A stretch of 53,898 nucleotides of DNA. Origin: Nocardioides caeni. Lineage in GTDB: Bacteria > Actinomycetota > Actinomycetes > Propionibacteriales > Nocardioidaceae. Of this stretch, positions 1 through 9,355 are shown in pieces. Numbering within the stretch: the first letter of the stretch is position 1; each line of letters starts with the position of its first letter. The translations under genes and the position numbers were made by a program. Below the pieces are notes generated by a model. That model did not search any database, was not told where the DNA came from, and saw nothing but the letters and a program-made list of their open reading frames with translations. Location: the NCBI RefSeq assembly GCF_004912195.1, contig NZ_STGW01000018.1, forward strand, positions 286-54,183, given 5' to 3'.

Positions 1-66
1 CCACCCGGCTGGCCAGAATCCTGGCCCCACCGACTCGACATCAGCTGGCGCGACGCGGTCGCCTGA
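1..66 (+). CDS. C-terminal tail of a CDS cut by the window edge
   Basis: Frame 1 is open from the first base to a TGA at 64-66 and reads as a tryptophan-rich 21-residue tail ending RDAVA. Codon third positions are mostly G or C, as in the real genes of this window. Too little is present to name a family, and it could be chance, so this is only a possible gene end. Confidence 0.3.
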   Translation, partial: PPGWPESWPHRLDISWRDAVA

Positions 67-186
67 GCGGGAGCGACGGGCATTCCGCCGCGAGCCGGCG
101 CGCCTAGCGGTCACCCGCCTGCAGTGCTTGTGGGCAATCCCGCTGAGCTCATCAACGAGTCACGTCGTTCTGTCGGGCAGTGCTGT

Positions 187-192
187 GACAAT
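187..192 (+). promoter_or_regulatory. -10 element of a leaderless promoter (GACAAT)
   Basis: GACAAT lies exactly 6 nt before the ATG at 199. This is the -10/start geometry repeated across the window, so the mRNA probably begins at the start codon. No Shine-Dalgarno sequence is visible. Confidence 0.45.
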
Positions 193-198
193 CGATCC

Positions 199-651
199 AT
201 GACCATCGACCCCCAAGCCGTCTACGCCGCTGTTCGCGCCATACCGGTGGGCACCGTCATCACCTACGGCGATCTTGCAGAGAGGGTTGGACTCACCCGG
301 AACCACGCGCGCGCCGTCGGCAACGTTCTTGGCAATCGGCCCGACAACGACGCTTGGAAGTCCACTCCCGCCGAGAATCACGACATCCCTTGGTGGAGAG
401 TCGTCAAGGCCAACGGCACCCTCCTCGACGAGGAGGACGAGCACAGTCGGCGTTGGGTCGATTGGGCGAGATCCGTGTTGGCCAGCGAAGGCGTGGCCTT
501 CACCGTCGATGGTCGCGTGGCGACCCTCGCCAACCCGCGCAGCGGGGGAAGCGGTGCGCGCTCTTCGGCGCGATCGACCCGCGAGCCTGTGCCCTGTTGG
601 AAGCATGAGAAAGTCCAGTATTCATGCCGGGACTGCGCGCCTGGACGCTGA
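199..651 (+). CDS. Alkyltransferase-like (ATL/MGMT-fold) DNA repair protein with PWWR motif
   Basis: A 150-residue protein with the MGMT DNA-binding domain: an N-terminal IPVGTVITYGDLAERVG segment, then a helix-turn-helix with HARAVGNVLG (the ARAVG arginine is the base-flipping finger in the family). The methyl-acceptor motif PCHRV is replaced by PWWRV near residue 73, so it cannot act as a suicide methyltransferase. Family knowledge says ATL proteins bind alkylguanine and recruit nucleotide excision repair. Known ATLs usually have PWHRV; here the His is also Trp. The C-terminus has an unusual CWKH...CRDC tail that could bind zinc. The ATG at 199 is chosen because the family domain begins there and a -10 box lies 6 nt upstream. 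Confidence 0.75.
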   Translation: MTIDPQAVYAAVRAIPVGTVITYGDLAERVGLTRNHARAVGNVLGNRPDNDAWKSTPAENHDIPWWRVVKANGTLLDEEDEHSRRWVDWARSVLASEGVAFTVDGRVATLANPRSGGSGARSSARSTREPVPCWKHEKVQYSCRDCAPGR

Positions 652-908
652 TCATCGACGCGGACCAGGACCAGGTGCCGCTCACGAAGTGAGGGCCGGA
701 CCGTGTCGAAAGCGCCGCGAAAGTAGGACGATGTCATAGTCCGCTCGCGAGCAACGACATCAGCCATTTCGATGCGCATCCCGAGCTCCGCACAGCGGAT
801 GCGTACGCCGAGCTCGAGCAGCGAGCCGAGGCGTTGGTCGATCGTCTCCGCGGCGAGGTGGGAGCACGCTTCACGGTCAGCTACTTGCCGTGGTGGATCG
901 CGCCGTAG
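624..908 (+). pseudogene. Possible decayed coding stretch of unknown family
   Basis: One frame carries gene-like codon use in two pieces separated by a stop at 690-692. The first is a 22-residue piece from ATG 624. The second is an open stretch from 693 to a TAG at 906-908 that includes AYAELEQRAEALVDRLRGEV and ends in YLPWWIAP. The second piece has no usable start codon. Third positions are strongly G/C-rich in this frame. I do not recognise the family. It may be a gene remnant interrupted by a stop, or chance. Nothing else is visible between the ATL gene and the next promoter. Confidence 0.3.
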
Positions 909-934
909 CCGACGAGCGCTGAGCGATCGGTCCG

Positions 935-940
935 TAGGGT
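935..940 (+). promoter_or_regulatory. -10 element of a leaderless promoter (TAGGGT)
   Basis: TAGGGT lies 6 nt before the ATG at 947 with no Shine-Dalgarno sequence between them, matching the leaderless pattern seen elsewhere in the window. Confidence 0.5.
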
Positions 941-946
941 TGCTGG

Positions 947-1633
947 ATGCGGGCTGAGCGAGGACGGCGGCGCCTCGGAGACCCCGAGGCCTGGGGTGCG
1001 GTGGCGCTCCTCTTCCGTCCGATCTATGTCGTGACCGAGTTCGTCGTGGCGGCGGCGACGACCGGCGGCTACAGCTTCGTGTCCGACTCGGTGAGTCGAC
1101 TCGGTGAGGTGGGGTGCTCGGCGACGTACTGCTCGCCGCGGCACGAGCTGATGAACGGCTCGTTCGTGGTGTTCGGTGGCTTGCTGGCCCTGGGAGCGTT
1201 GCTGCTCGCGCGCCCGCTGGGACCCTGGGCAACGGGACTGCTCGTGGTGTCCGGCCTCAGCTCGGTCGCCACGGGCCTCGCGCCGCTCGACCAGGACGCC
1301 GCGCTGCACGCGATCGCCGCGACACCGTTGTTCGTGGCGCAGCCGATCGCGCTGATCGTGCTGGGGGCGCGACTCCGGACGGCCCGACCGCGGCTGGCGA
1401 CTGCGTTGCTGGGCCTGGGACTCGCGACAGCTGGGGCAGCGGTCGCGTTCGCGCTCGTCGGCGACGGCTCCGCGTCCGGCGCCTTCGAGCGCCTGGCGCT
1501 GTGGCCCGTCCTCGCTGGTCTAGCGCTCTTCGCCGTGGCGCAGCTCAGGTCAGCAGCAGCATCGCGTCGTACTCCGCCTCGGCGACCCGACGGCCGATGG
1601 CGGCGAGCTCGACGGAGCGCTCCGCGCCGCTGA
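947..1633 (+). CDS. DUF998-type integral membrane protein
   Basis: A 228-residue protein of unknown function. After about 20 basic residues there are roughly six hydrophobic segments (near 18-40, 68-88, 92-108, 118-135, 147-167 and 177-196). The loop with SDSVSRLGE after the first segment and the overall spacing fit the DUF998 family of actinobacterial membrane proteins. The last 30 residues are arginine-rich and run through the 3' end of the convergent kinase gene (89 nt overlap), so this tail may be a recent extension from a lost stop codon. No partner gene is apparent. Confidence 0.65.
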   Translation: MRAERGRRRLGDPEAWGAVALLFRPIYVVTEFVVAAATTGGYSFVSDSVSRLGEVGCSATYCSPRHELMNGSFVVFGGLLALGALLLARPLGPWATGLLVVSGLSSVATGLAPLDQDAALHAIAATPLFVAQPIALIVLGARLRTARPRLATALLGLGLATAGAAVAFALVGDGSASGAFERLALWPVLAGLALFAVAQLRSAAASRRTPPRRPDGRWRRARRSAPRR

Positions 1634-2486
1634 GGTGGCGGCTGACCTGGTGGAGGCAGATGACACCCCAGCGGAAACAACCCATGACCTGCCACCAGCG
1701 CAGGCGGTCGGGATCGACGAGGCCTCCGCCCTCCCTCTCGTACGACGACACGAGGTCGTCCACGGAGCCGCAGCCGCCGACCTCCGGCTCGGCCCCGAAC
1801 CGCCACGCGCGGATGGTCAGCCAGGCGAGGTCCTCCACCGGGTCGCCGAGGTGGGCGAGCTCCCAGTCGAGCACGGCGTCGGTGCCGGTGGGGGACACGA
1901 GGAGGTTGCCGAGGCGGAAGTCGCCGTGGACGAGGCGTGGGGCGACGGGGGCGGGCCGGTGTCGCTCGAGCCAGGCGGCGACGTGGCTGAGGATGGGGTG
2001 AGGCTCCGGCTCGGCGTCGAGCACTGCGCGCCAGGAGTCCAGCTGGTCGTCGGTCGGGAGCTCGGCCTCGGCGACCGTGTCGGGGTCGATTGCGTGCAGG
2101 CGCGCCAGGACCCGGCCGCACTCGTCCGCGAAGCCGTCGCGAAAGCCGGCCAGGGCCGGGTCGCGGAGGATCCGCTGCGGCACGGACTCGCCCTCGACGT
2201 AGGACATGAGGACGTAGCCCGCCGCGAGGGGGCCCGGGCCGGTGCCGTGGGCGATGACCTCCGGGCTGGGCACGCCGTGGCGACCGGCGACGTCCATCAG
2301 CACGGCCTCGCGGAGCAACGCCTCGGTGTCGATCGACCCCGGGGTGTTGAGGCGCAGCACCAGGGGCGCCTGGTCGGTGCGCGCGAGCAGCCACGTCTGG
2401 CGGGAGGCGCCGGCCGGCAGCCGGGTGGCGCCGACGATGTCGGGTCGGGCCAACGCTGCGAGGAGGTCGTTCGCCTCGACGGTCAT
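1545..2486 (-). CDS. APH-fold small-molecule kinase (phosphotransferase family)
   Basis: A 313-residue aminoglycoside-phosphotransferase-like kinase. Visible motifs are the N-lobe TRLPAGASRQTWLL, the Brenner motif LVHGDFRLGNLLVS (catalytic Asp) near residue 200, and VLDWELAHLGDP (metal-binding Asp) near 220. The subgroup linked to acyl-CoA dehydrogenases (FadE36, ACAD10/11 N-domain) phosphorylates hydroxyacyl-CoA rather than antibiotics in the characterised cases, and the acyl-CoA-type neighbours here suggest the same. It is divergent from the HMG-CoA-lyase gene, with a GntR-type palindrome between them. ATG 2486 is preceded by TACAAT-N6, giving a leaderless start; a longer upstream reading would run through the operator. 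Confidence 0.75.
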   Translation of the reverse strand: MTVEANDLLAALARPDIVGATRLPAGASRQTWLLARTDQAPLVLRLNTPGSIDTEALLREAVLMDVAGRHGVPSPEVIAHGTGPGPLAAGYVLMSYVEGESVPQRILRDPALAGFRDGFADECGRVLARLHAIDPDTVAEAELPTDDQLDSWRAVLDAEPEPHPILSHVAAWLERHRPAPVAPRLVHGDFRLGNLLVSPTGTDAVLDWELAHLGDPVEDLAWLTIRAWRFGAEPEVGGCGSVDDLVSSYEREGGGLVDPDRLRWWQVMGCFRWGVICLHQVSRHLSGAERSVELAAIGRRVAEAEYDAMLLLT

Positions 2487-2490
2487 GCCG

Positions 2491-2506
2491 TGATTGTATA
2501 CAGTCA
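2491..2506. promoter_or_regulatory. Imperfect GntR-type operator with TACAAT -10 box
   Basis: TGATTGTATACAGTCA is an 8+8 inverted repeat with one mismatch. Its core is the same as the perfect 20-bp palindrome at 4110-4129. On the minus strand it contains TACAAT placed 6 nt before the kinase ATG; on the plus strand it abuts the ATG of the lyase gene at 2506. Repressor binding here would block both divergent genes. Assigning it to the adjacent GntR/FCD protein is inference. Confidence 0.7.
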
Positions 2507-3399
2507 TGGTCACCGAGCGCACCGTCGAGATCGTCGAGGTCGGGCCGCGCGACGGTCTGCAGAACGAGTCGCGCGAACTGTCGACCGCCGACAAGGTCGC
2601 CTATGCGGAGCGGGCGTTCGCCGCGGGGACCGGTCGGGTCGAGATCACGAGCTTCGTCCATCCCAAGGCGGTGCCCGCGATGGCCGACGCCGAGCAGGTC
2701 GCCGCCGGCCTGGCCGGGGGAGAGGGCCGGATCCGGTCGGCGCTGGTGATCAACCAGCGTGGTCTCGAGCGGGCCGTGGCCGCGGGCGTCGACGACCTCA
2801 ACGCCGTCCTGGTCGCCTCCGAGACCTTCTCGCAGCGCAACCAGCGGATGTCGGTGGCGGAGACGATGGTCGAGATCGCGCGGATGAAGGCGGCGACCGA
2901 CCTGCCGTTCAGCGTGACGATCGCCTGCTCCTTCGGCTGCCCGTTCGAGGGACATGTCCCGGAGGCCGGGGTGCTGGAGCTCGCGACCGAGCTCGCGGCC
3001 CTCGGCATCAGCGAGATCTCCTTCGCCGACACCATCGGCGTCGGCACGCCGGACCGCGTCACCCGACTGGTCGCCGGCCTGGCCGAGCGTGCCCCCGACG
3101 TCCGGCGTCGCGCCCACTTCCACAACACCCGCAACACCGGCTACGCCAATGCCGTGGCCGCGGTCGAGGCCGGGATCCACGCGCTCGACGCAGCCACCGG
3201 CGGCATCGGCGGGTGCCCGTTCGCCCCCGGCGCGACCGGCAACATCGCGACCGAGGACCTCGTCTACCTGCTCCACGGCATGGGCGTGGCGACCGGTCTC
3301 GACCTCGACGCGGTGGTCGCCAATGCCGCGTGGCTGCAGGGGAAACTGGGTGGGGACCCGATCCCGGGTCAGCTGTCGCGGGCCGGCAACTGGCCCTGA
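2506..3399 (+). CDS. mvaB: Hydroxymethylglutaryl-CoA lyase-like enzyme
   Basis: A 297-residue DRE-TIM/HMGL-like lyase that would cleave HMG-CoA to acetoacetate and acetyl-CoA, the last step of leucine degradation. The N-terminal VGPRDGLQNE signature, the central SVTIACSFGCPFEG, the metal-ligand HFHNTRNTG and the catalytic-cysteine loop GGCPFAPGATGNIATEDLVY are all present. Length is normal for bacterial MvaB. The ATG at 2506 is preferred over a TTG at 2494, which lies inside the operator. The 3' end overlaps the convergent GntR gene by 31 nt. No isovaleryl-CoA dehydrogenase or methylcrotonyl-CoA carboxylase gene is nearby, so the substrate may be a related hydroxyacyl-CoA. Confidence 0.85.
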   Translation: MVTERTVEIVEVGPRDGLQNESRELSTADKVAYAERAFAAGTGRVEITSFVHPKAVPAMADAEQVAAGLAGGEGRIRSALVINQRGLERAVAAGVDDLNAVLVASETFSQRNQRMSVAETMVEIARMKAATDLPFSVTIACSFGCPFEGHVPEAGVLELATELAALGISEISFADTIGVGTPDRVTRLVAGLAERAPDVRRRAHFHNTRNTGYANAVAAVEAGIHALDAATGGIGGCPFAPGATGNIATEDLVYLLHGMGVATGLDLDAVVANAAWLQGKLGGDPIPGQLSRAGNWP

Positions 3400-4064
3400 T
3401 CGCGCAGTCCCTCGAGCAGCACGTCGCGCCCCTGCAGGATGTGCTCCACCATCAGCGCCCCCGCCCGCCCCGGTTCCCGAGCAGCGATCGCGCCGCGGAT
3501 CATCTGGTGGAACTCGTGCGACTGTCGCTCCTGCTCCGGGCTGAACGCCCGAAAGGCCCGGAAGACCAGCGACACGTCGACCGTCCGCAGCAGCATCTGC
3601 TGCAGATGCCGGTGACGTGACGCGACGGCGATCCCGAGGTGGATCCGCGCGTTGGCGGCATCGAGTGCGCGAGCTCGCTTGAGCGGGTCCTTCGGCCCGG
3701 CGTCGAGTGCCGTGCCGAACGCCGCGATGCCCTCGTCGATCTCGACGAGCTCGTCCGTCTCGTGGCGCTGGGCGGCGAGCTCGGCGGCGTATCCCTCCAG
3801 GCGTGCCCGCAACGCATAGAGGTCGACGACGTCGTCGACGTCGAGGGAGCGCACGGTCGCCCCGCGGTGCGGCTCGATGCGCACCAGACCTTCTGCCTCG
3901 AGCGTGCGCAGCGCCTCGCGCACGGGCGTGCGGGAGAGCTCGAACTCCTCGGCGATCCGCTGCTCGACCAGGCGGGCACCGGGCTCGTAGCGGCCCTCGA
4001 TGATCGCCGTCCGGATCTGCTGGTACGCCGAGGGGGCAGCGGTGCGCGTCGGTGATCCGGTCAC
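3369..4064 (-). CDS. GntR-family (FCD subfamily) transcriptional regulator
   Basis: A 231-residue regulator with an N-terminal winged helix (IIEGRYEPGARLVEQRIAEE, then FELSRTPVREALRTLEAEGL, residues about 20-62) and an all-helical FCD ligand domain (residues about 85-220) whose Asp and His residues bind metal in the family. Members usually repress catabolic genes and respond to a carboxylic acid or acyl-CoA. The gene is divergent from the CoA-transferase gene, and a perfect palindrome lies between them, which suggests autoregulation and control of both flanks. Start is GTG 4064, 6 nt after TAGCCT. Confidence 0.88.
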   Translation of the reverse strand: MTGSPTRTAAPSAYQQIRTAIIEGRYEPGARLVEQRIAEEFELSRTPVREALRTLEAEGLVRIEPHRGATVRSLDVDDVVDLYALRARLEGYAAELAAQRHETDELVEIDEGIAAFGTALDAGPKDPLKRARALDAANARIHLGIAVASRHRHLQQMLLRTVDVSLVFRAFRAFSPEQERQSHEFHQMIRGAIAAREPGRAGALMVEHILQGRDVLLEGLRDQGQLPARDS

Positions 4065-4070
4065 GGGCGA

Positions 4071-4076
4071 AGGCTA
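4071..4076 (-). promoter_or_regulatory. -10 element of the GntR gene (TAGCCT)
   Basis: Read on the minus strand, TAGCCT is followed by 6 nt and the GTG start at 4064: a leaderless promoter. It sits about 35 bp from the palindrome at 4110-4129, where a -35 region would lie. Confidence 0.5.
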
Positions 4077-4109
4077 CCGCGCCTCAGTTTAGCCTCTTCC
4101 CACGCCCGG

Positions 4110-4129
4110 CCAGATTGTATACAATCTGG
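4110..4129. promoter_or_regulatory. Perfect 20-bp GntR-type palindrome overlapping a -10 box
   Basis: CCAGATTGTATACAATCTGG is a perfect inverted repeat. Its right half contains TACAAT (4120-4125), placed 6 nt before the ATG at 4132, so the operator covers the core promoter of a leaderless CoA-transferase mRNA. The same core recurs at 2491-2506. TTGTATACAA-like sites are typical of FadR-type GntR repressors. Confidence 0.8.
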
Positions 4130-4131
4130 AC

Positions 4132-5340
4132 ATGACGGGACCTCTCCACGGCATTCGGGTGCTCGAGCTCGGCAGCTTCATCGCCGGCCCCTTCGCAGGC
4201 CAGCTCCTCGCGGACTACGGCGCCGAGGTGCTCAAGATCGAGCCGCCGGGCAAGGGCGACGCGATGCGGACGTGGGGACAGACCCTGGACGGCGAGAGCC
4301 TCTGGTGGCCGACCATCGCCCGCGGCAAGCGCTCGGTCGCGCTCGACCTCCACGGTGAGGAGGGGCGGTCGGTGCTGCGACGCCTCGCGGACGAGGTCGA
4401 CGTGATCCTGGAGAACTTCCGGCCCGGGCTCCTCGAGCGGTGGGGGCTCGATCACGCGACCCTGGCGCAGACCAACCCGGGCCTGGTCATGGTGCACGTC
4501 AGCGGCTACGGCCAGACGGGCCCGCGCTCGCGGGACGCAGGCTTCGGCAGCATCGGCGAGGCGATGGGCGGCATCCGGCACACCACCGGCGACCCCGACC
4601 GCCCGCCGGCCCGCGCCGGGGTCAGCCTCGGCGACTCGCTGGCCGCTCTCTTCGCCGTGATCGGCACCCTCGCGGCCATCAACGAGCGCCACCGGAGCGG
4701 ACACGGCCAGGAGGTCGACGTCGCGATCTACGAGGCCGTCGCCGCGCTGATGGAGTCCACCCTCGCCGACCACGAGCTGGCCGGGGTCACCCGCGGGCGC
4801 TCGGGCTCGGTCCTGCCCGGGGTCGCGCCCTCCAACGTCTATCCGACCCGTGACGGCTCGGGCGTCATCGTCGCCGCCAACGCCGACGCGGTCTTCGGCC
4901 GACTGATGAAGGCGATGGGGCGGGCCGAGCTGGCCAGCGACGAGCGCTTCGCCGACCACCAGGGCCGTGGGGCCAATGCGACCGAGCTCGACGCCCTCAT
5001 CGGGGCGTGGACCGCCGAGCGCGACGCGAAGGACCTGCTCGCCGAGCTCGCCGACGCAGGCGTGCCCGCCGGTCAGATCTACTCGGCCGCCGAGATGCTG
5101 GACGACGAGCACTACCGGGCGCGGGAGATGATCCTGCGCCTCACGAACGCCGCCGGCCACGCCGTCCCGAGCGCCGGTGTCGTGCCGAAGTTCTCGCGGT
5201 CGCGCCCCGACGTACCGACTCCAGGACCGCCGCTGGGGGCCGACACCCGCGCGGTGCTGGCCGACGCGATCGCCGGCGCCGGGCTCGACTACGACGCGCT
5301 CGTCGCCGCGGGCGTCATCGCCGAAGGAGCCATCGCATGA
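4132..5340 (+). CDS. Family III CoA transferase (CaiB/BaiF type)
   Basis: A 402-residue enzyme that would move CoA between carboxylic acids through an enzyme-bound anhydride. It starts with the family hallmark GIRVLELGSFIAGPFAGQLL and the ADYGAEVLKIE strand; the DVILENFRPGLLERWGL motif follows. The catalytic aspartate is in GVSLGDSLAALFA near residue 168. Full family length. It is the first gene after the perfect palindrome and overlaps the next gene by ATGA. Family III enzymes act on many acids (formate/oxalate, glutarate, HMG, carnitine, succinate/malate), so the substrate cannot be read from sequence; the neighbouring lyase makes a glutarate or HMG-type acid a reasonable guess. Confidence 0.88.
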   Translation: MTGPLHGIRVLELGSFIAGPFAGQLLADYGAEVLKIEPPGKGDAMRTWGQTLDGESLWWPTIARGKRSVALDLHGEEGRSVLRRLADEVDVILENFRPGLLERWGLDHATLAQTNPGLVMVHVSGYGQTGPRSRDAGFGSIGEAMGGIRHTTGDPDRPPARAGVSLGDSLAALFAVIGTLAAINERHRSGHGQEVDVAIYEAVAALMESTLADHELAGVTRGRSGSVLPGVAPSNVYPTRDGSGVIVAANADAVFGRLMKAMGRAELASDERFADHQGRGANATELDALIGAWTAERDAKDLLAELADAGVPAGQIYSAAEMLDDEHYRAREMILRLTNAAGHAVPSAGVVPKFSRSRPDVPTPGPPLGADTRAVLADAIAGAGLDYDALVAAGVIAEGAIA

Positions 5341-6479
5341 TCACCGACACCTTCGTCCAGCAGCTGCGCGAGCGCGCCCAGCAGGCCGACGTCGAGCGCC
5401 GCCTGTCCACGGAGACGATGGACGACTACGCCGCGTCCGGACTGGCCGACCTGCTGGTGCCGTCCTGCTTCGGCGGCGACGAGGCCCCGTGGCCGGCCAT
5501 CCTCGACCCGATCCGCCGCCTGGCCCACGGCTGCAGCTCCACCGCGTGGACGCTCGGCTTCTACACCCTCCACAACTGGATGCTGGCGCTCTTCCCGGAG
5601 CAGGCGCAGAAGGAGGTGTTCGCCGGCGACCGCCCCGTGCTGGCCCCGGCACCCTTGGCGCCCAACGGCCGCGGTGAGCCGGTCGACGGCGGCGTCCGGC
5701 TCAGTGGCCGGTGGTCGTGGGCCACCGGCGTGCTCCACGGCAACTGGTTGATGGTCGGCGCCCTGTGCGGCCCCGAGGACGCCCGCCTGCCGATGCTGTG
5801 CCTGCTGCCCCTCGACGAGGCCGAGGTGATCGACACCTGGCAGACCGACGGGATGCGGGCGACCGGATCCAACGACGTCGTGGTCTCCGACGCCTTCATC
5901 CCGGAGCACCGGGTGCTCTCGGTGATCGACATCTACGCCGGTACGACGCCAGGGGCCTCCCTCCACGCGGCGGCGGCCTATCGCTGGCCGATGGTGCCGG
6001 CGCTCGCCCTCGCGGCGTCGATGGTCGCGCTGGGCAGTGCCGAGCGGGTCACCGAGCTCTTCGCGGAGCGGTTGGCCGAGCGGGTCATGGGCTTCGAGGG
6101 CACCAAGCAGATGGACAAGCCGGTCGCCCAGGTGCGCCTGGCGGACGCCCAGGTGCGGCTGCGCGCGCTCGACGGGCTCGTCGCGGGCACGGTCGCCCGG
6201 ATCGAGGCGCTCGTCGCCGCCGGCGACGCGGTCCCGAAGCCGCTGCGGGCCGAGGCCCGCCTCGCCGCCGCCCACGTCGTGCAGGAGTCCCGGGCCGTCA
6301 TCGGCGGCCTGATCGGCGCCTCGGGTGCGAGCGCGCACTTCCTCGACCACCCGCTGCAGCGTTACCGGCGTGACGTCGAGGTGCTCGCCGGTCACGTCGT
6401 GTTCGACCACGACGTCACGGCCGAGCTCGCCGGTGCCCTGGCGCTGGGCATGAAGGTGTCGCCCTTCGCGATGGTGTGA
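5337..6479 (+). CDS. Acyl-CoA-dehydrogenase-fold flavoprotein
   Basis: A 380-residue protein of the acyl-CoA dehydrogenase superfamily. N-terminal helices run to about residue 105, a beta domain follows (GGVRLSGRWSWATGVLHGNW and WQTDGMRATGSNDVVVSDAF, flavin and substrate contacts), and a C-terminal four-helix bundle ends with HFLDHPLQRYRRDVEVLAGH. The SGRWSWATG and HPLQRYRRD elements resemble HsaA/pigment-hydroxylase-type flavin monooxygenases more than true dehydrogenases, and I see no catalytic Glu in the usual position. It could hydroxylate or oxidise an acid before CoA activation. ATG 5337 overlaps the preceding stop (ATGA), which implies translational coupling. Confidence 0.75.
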   Translation: MITDTFVQQLRERAQQADVERRLSTETMDDYAASGLADLLVPSCFGGDEAPWPAILDPIRRLAHGCSSTAWTLGFYTLHNWMLALFPEQAQKEVFAGDRPVLAPAPLAPNGRGEPVDGGVRLSGRWSWATGVLHGNWLMVGALCGPEDARLPMLCLLPLDEAEVIDTWQTDGMRATGSNDVVVSDAFIPEHRVLSVIDIYAGTTPGASLHAAAAYRWPMVPALALAASMVALGSAERVTELFAERLAERVMGFEGTKQMDKPVAQVRLADAQVRLRALDGLVAGTVARIEALVAAGDAVPKPLRAEARLAAAHVVQESRAVIGGLIGASGASAHFLDHPLQRYRRDVEVLAGHVVFDHDVTAELAGALALGMKVSPFAMV

Positions 6480-6492
6480 TCGATGGTGTGAT
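6469..6492. repeat. Exact tandem duplication of a 12-bp unit
   Basis: CGATGGTGTGAT occurs twice in direct succession, at 6469-6480 and 6481-6492. The first copy holds the stop codon of the flavoprotein gene, so the duplication lies at and just past the 3' end and does not change the protein. It looks like a simple slippage event. Confidence 0.8.
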
Positions 6493-6541
6493 CCGCCCCA
6501 TGGTCGGAATGCGGCGGCCTCCGCCGCTGTTGTGACTCGTC

Positions 6542-8851
<2,310 letters not shown>

Positions 8852-8852
<1 letters not shown>

Positions 8853-9355
8853 TGCCGGTGATCGGTGTCGCGATCGCCGTACCGGAGCCGTGGGCCAGCG
8901 AGCTCTACGACTACCGACAGGCGATCGGCGACCCGACGGCCGAGGGTGTGCCCAGCCACGTCACCCTGATCCCGCCCATCGAGGTCGACGACGACCTCGG
9001 GGTGCTCGAGGAGCACCTGGCGTCGGCCGCGGCGCAGATCCCGGCCTTCGACGTCCACCTGCGCGGGACGGCCACGTTCCGTCCCGTGTCGCCGGTGGTG
9101 TTCATCGGCCTCGTCGAGGGCATCTCGCAGTGCGAGCAGCTCGCGGAGGCGGTCCGGCAGGGTCCCCTCGCGATCGACCTGGACTTCCCCTATCACCCGC
9201 ACGTGACGGTCGCCCATCACCTCGACGACGCCGCCCTCGATCGCGCGTTCGACGATCTGGCAGGTTTCGACTGCCGCTTCCGGGTATCGGAGTTCCACCT
9301 GTACGTCCATCATCCGGAGGAGGGCTGGAAGGCGACTCGCACCTTCCCGCTGTGA
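8852..9355 (+). CDS. 2H phosphoesterase / 2'-5' RNA ligase-like protein
   Basis: A 167-residue protein with the paired His-x-Thr motifs of the 2H superfamily: SHVTLIPPI near residue 36 and HVTVAH near residue 117. These two histidines form the active site that acts on 2'-3' or 2'-5' linked nucleotides in characterised members. The true substrate is unknown. It overlaps trpS by one base (TGATG), and the following membrane-protein gene overlaps its stop in the same way, so the three are likely co-translated. A role in RNA end processing is plausible but inferred. Confidence 0.85.

Noticed and set aside
1069..3276. 735-codon minus-strand open frame across the kinase and lyase genes
   Set aside because: Low-complexity Arg/Pro/Gly reading typical of high-GC shadows; the real genes in other frames carry intact catalytic motifs.
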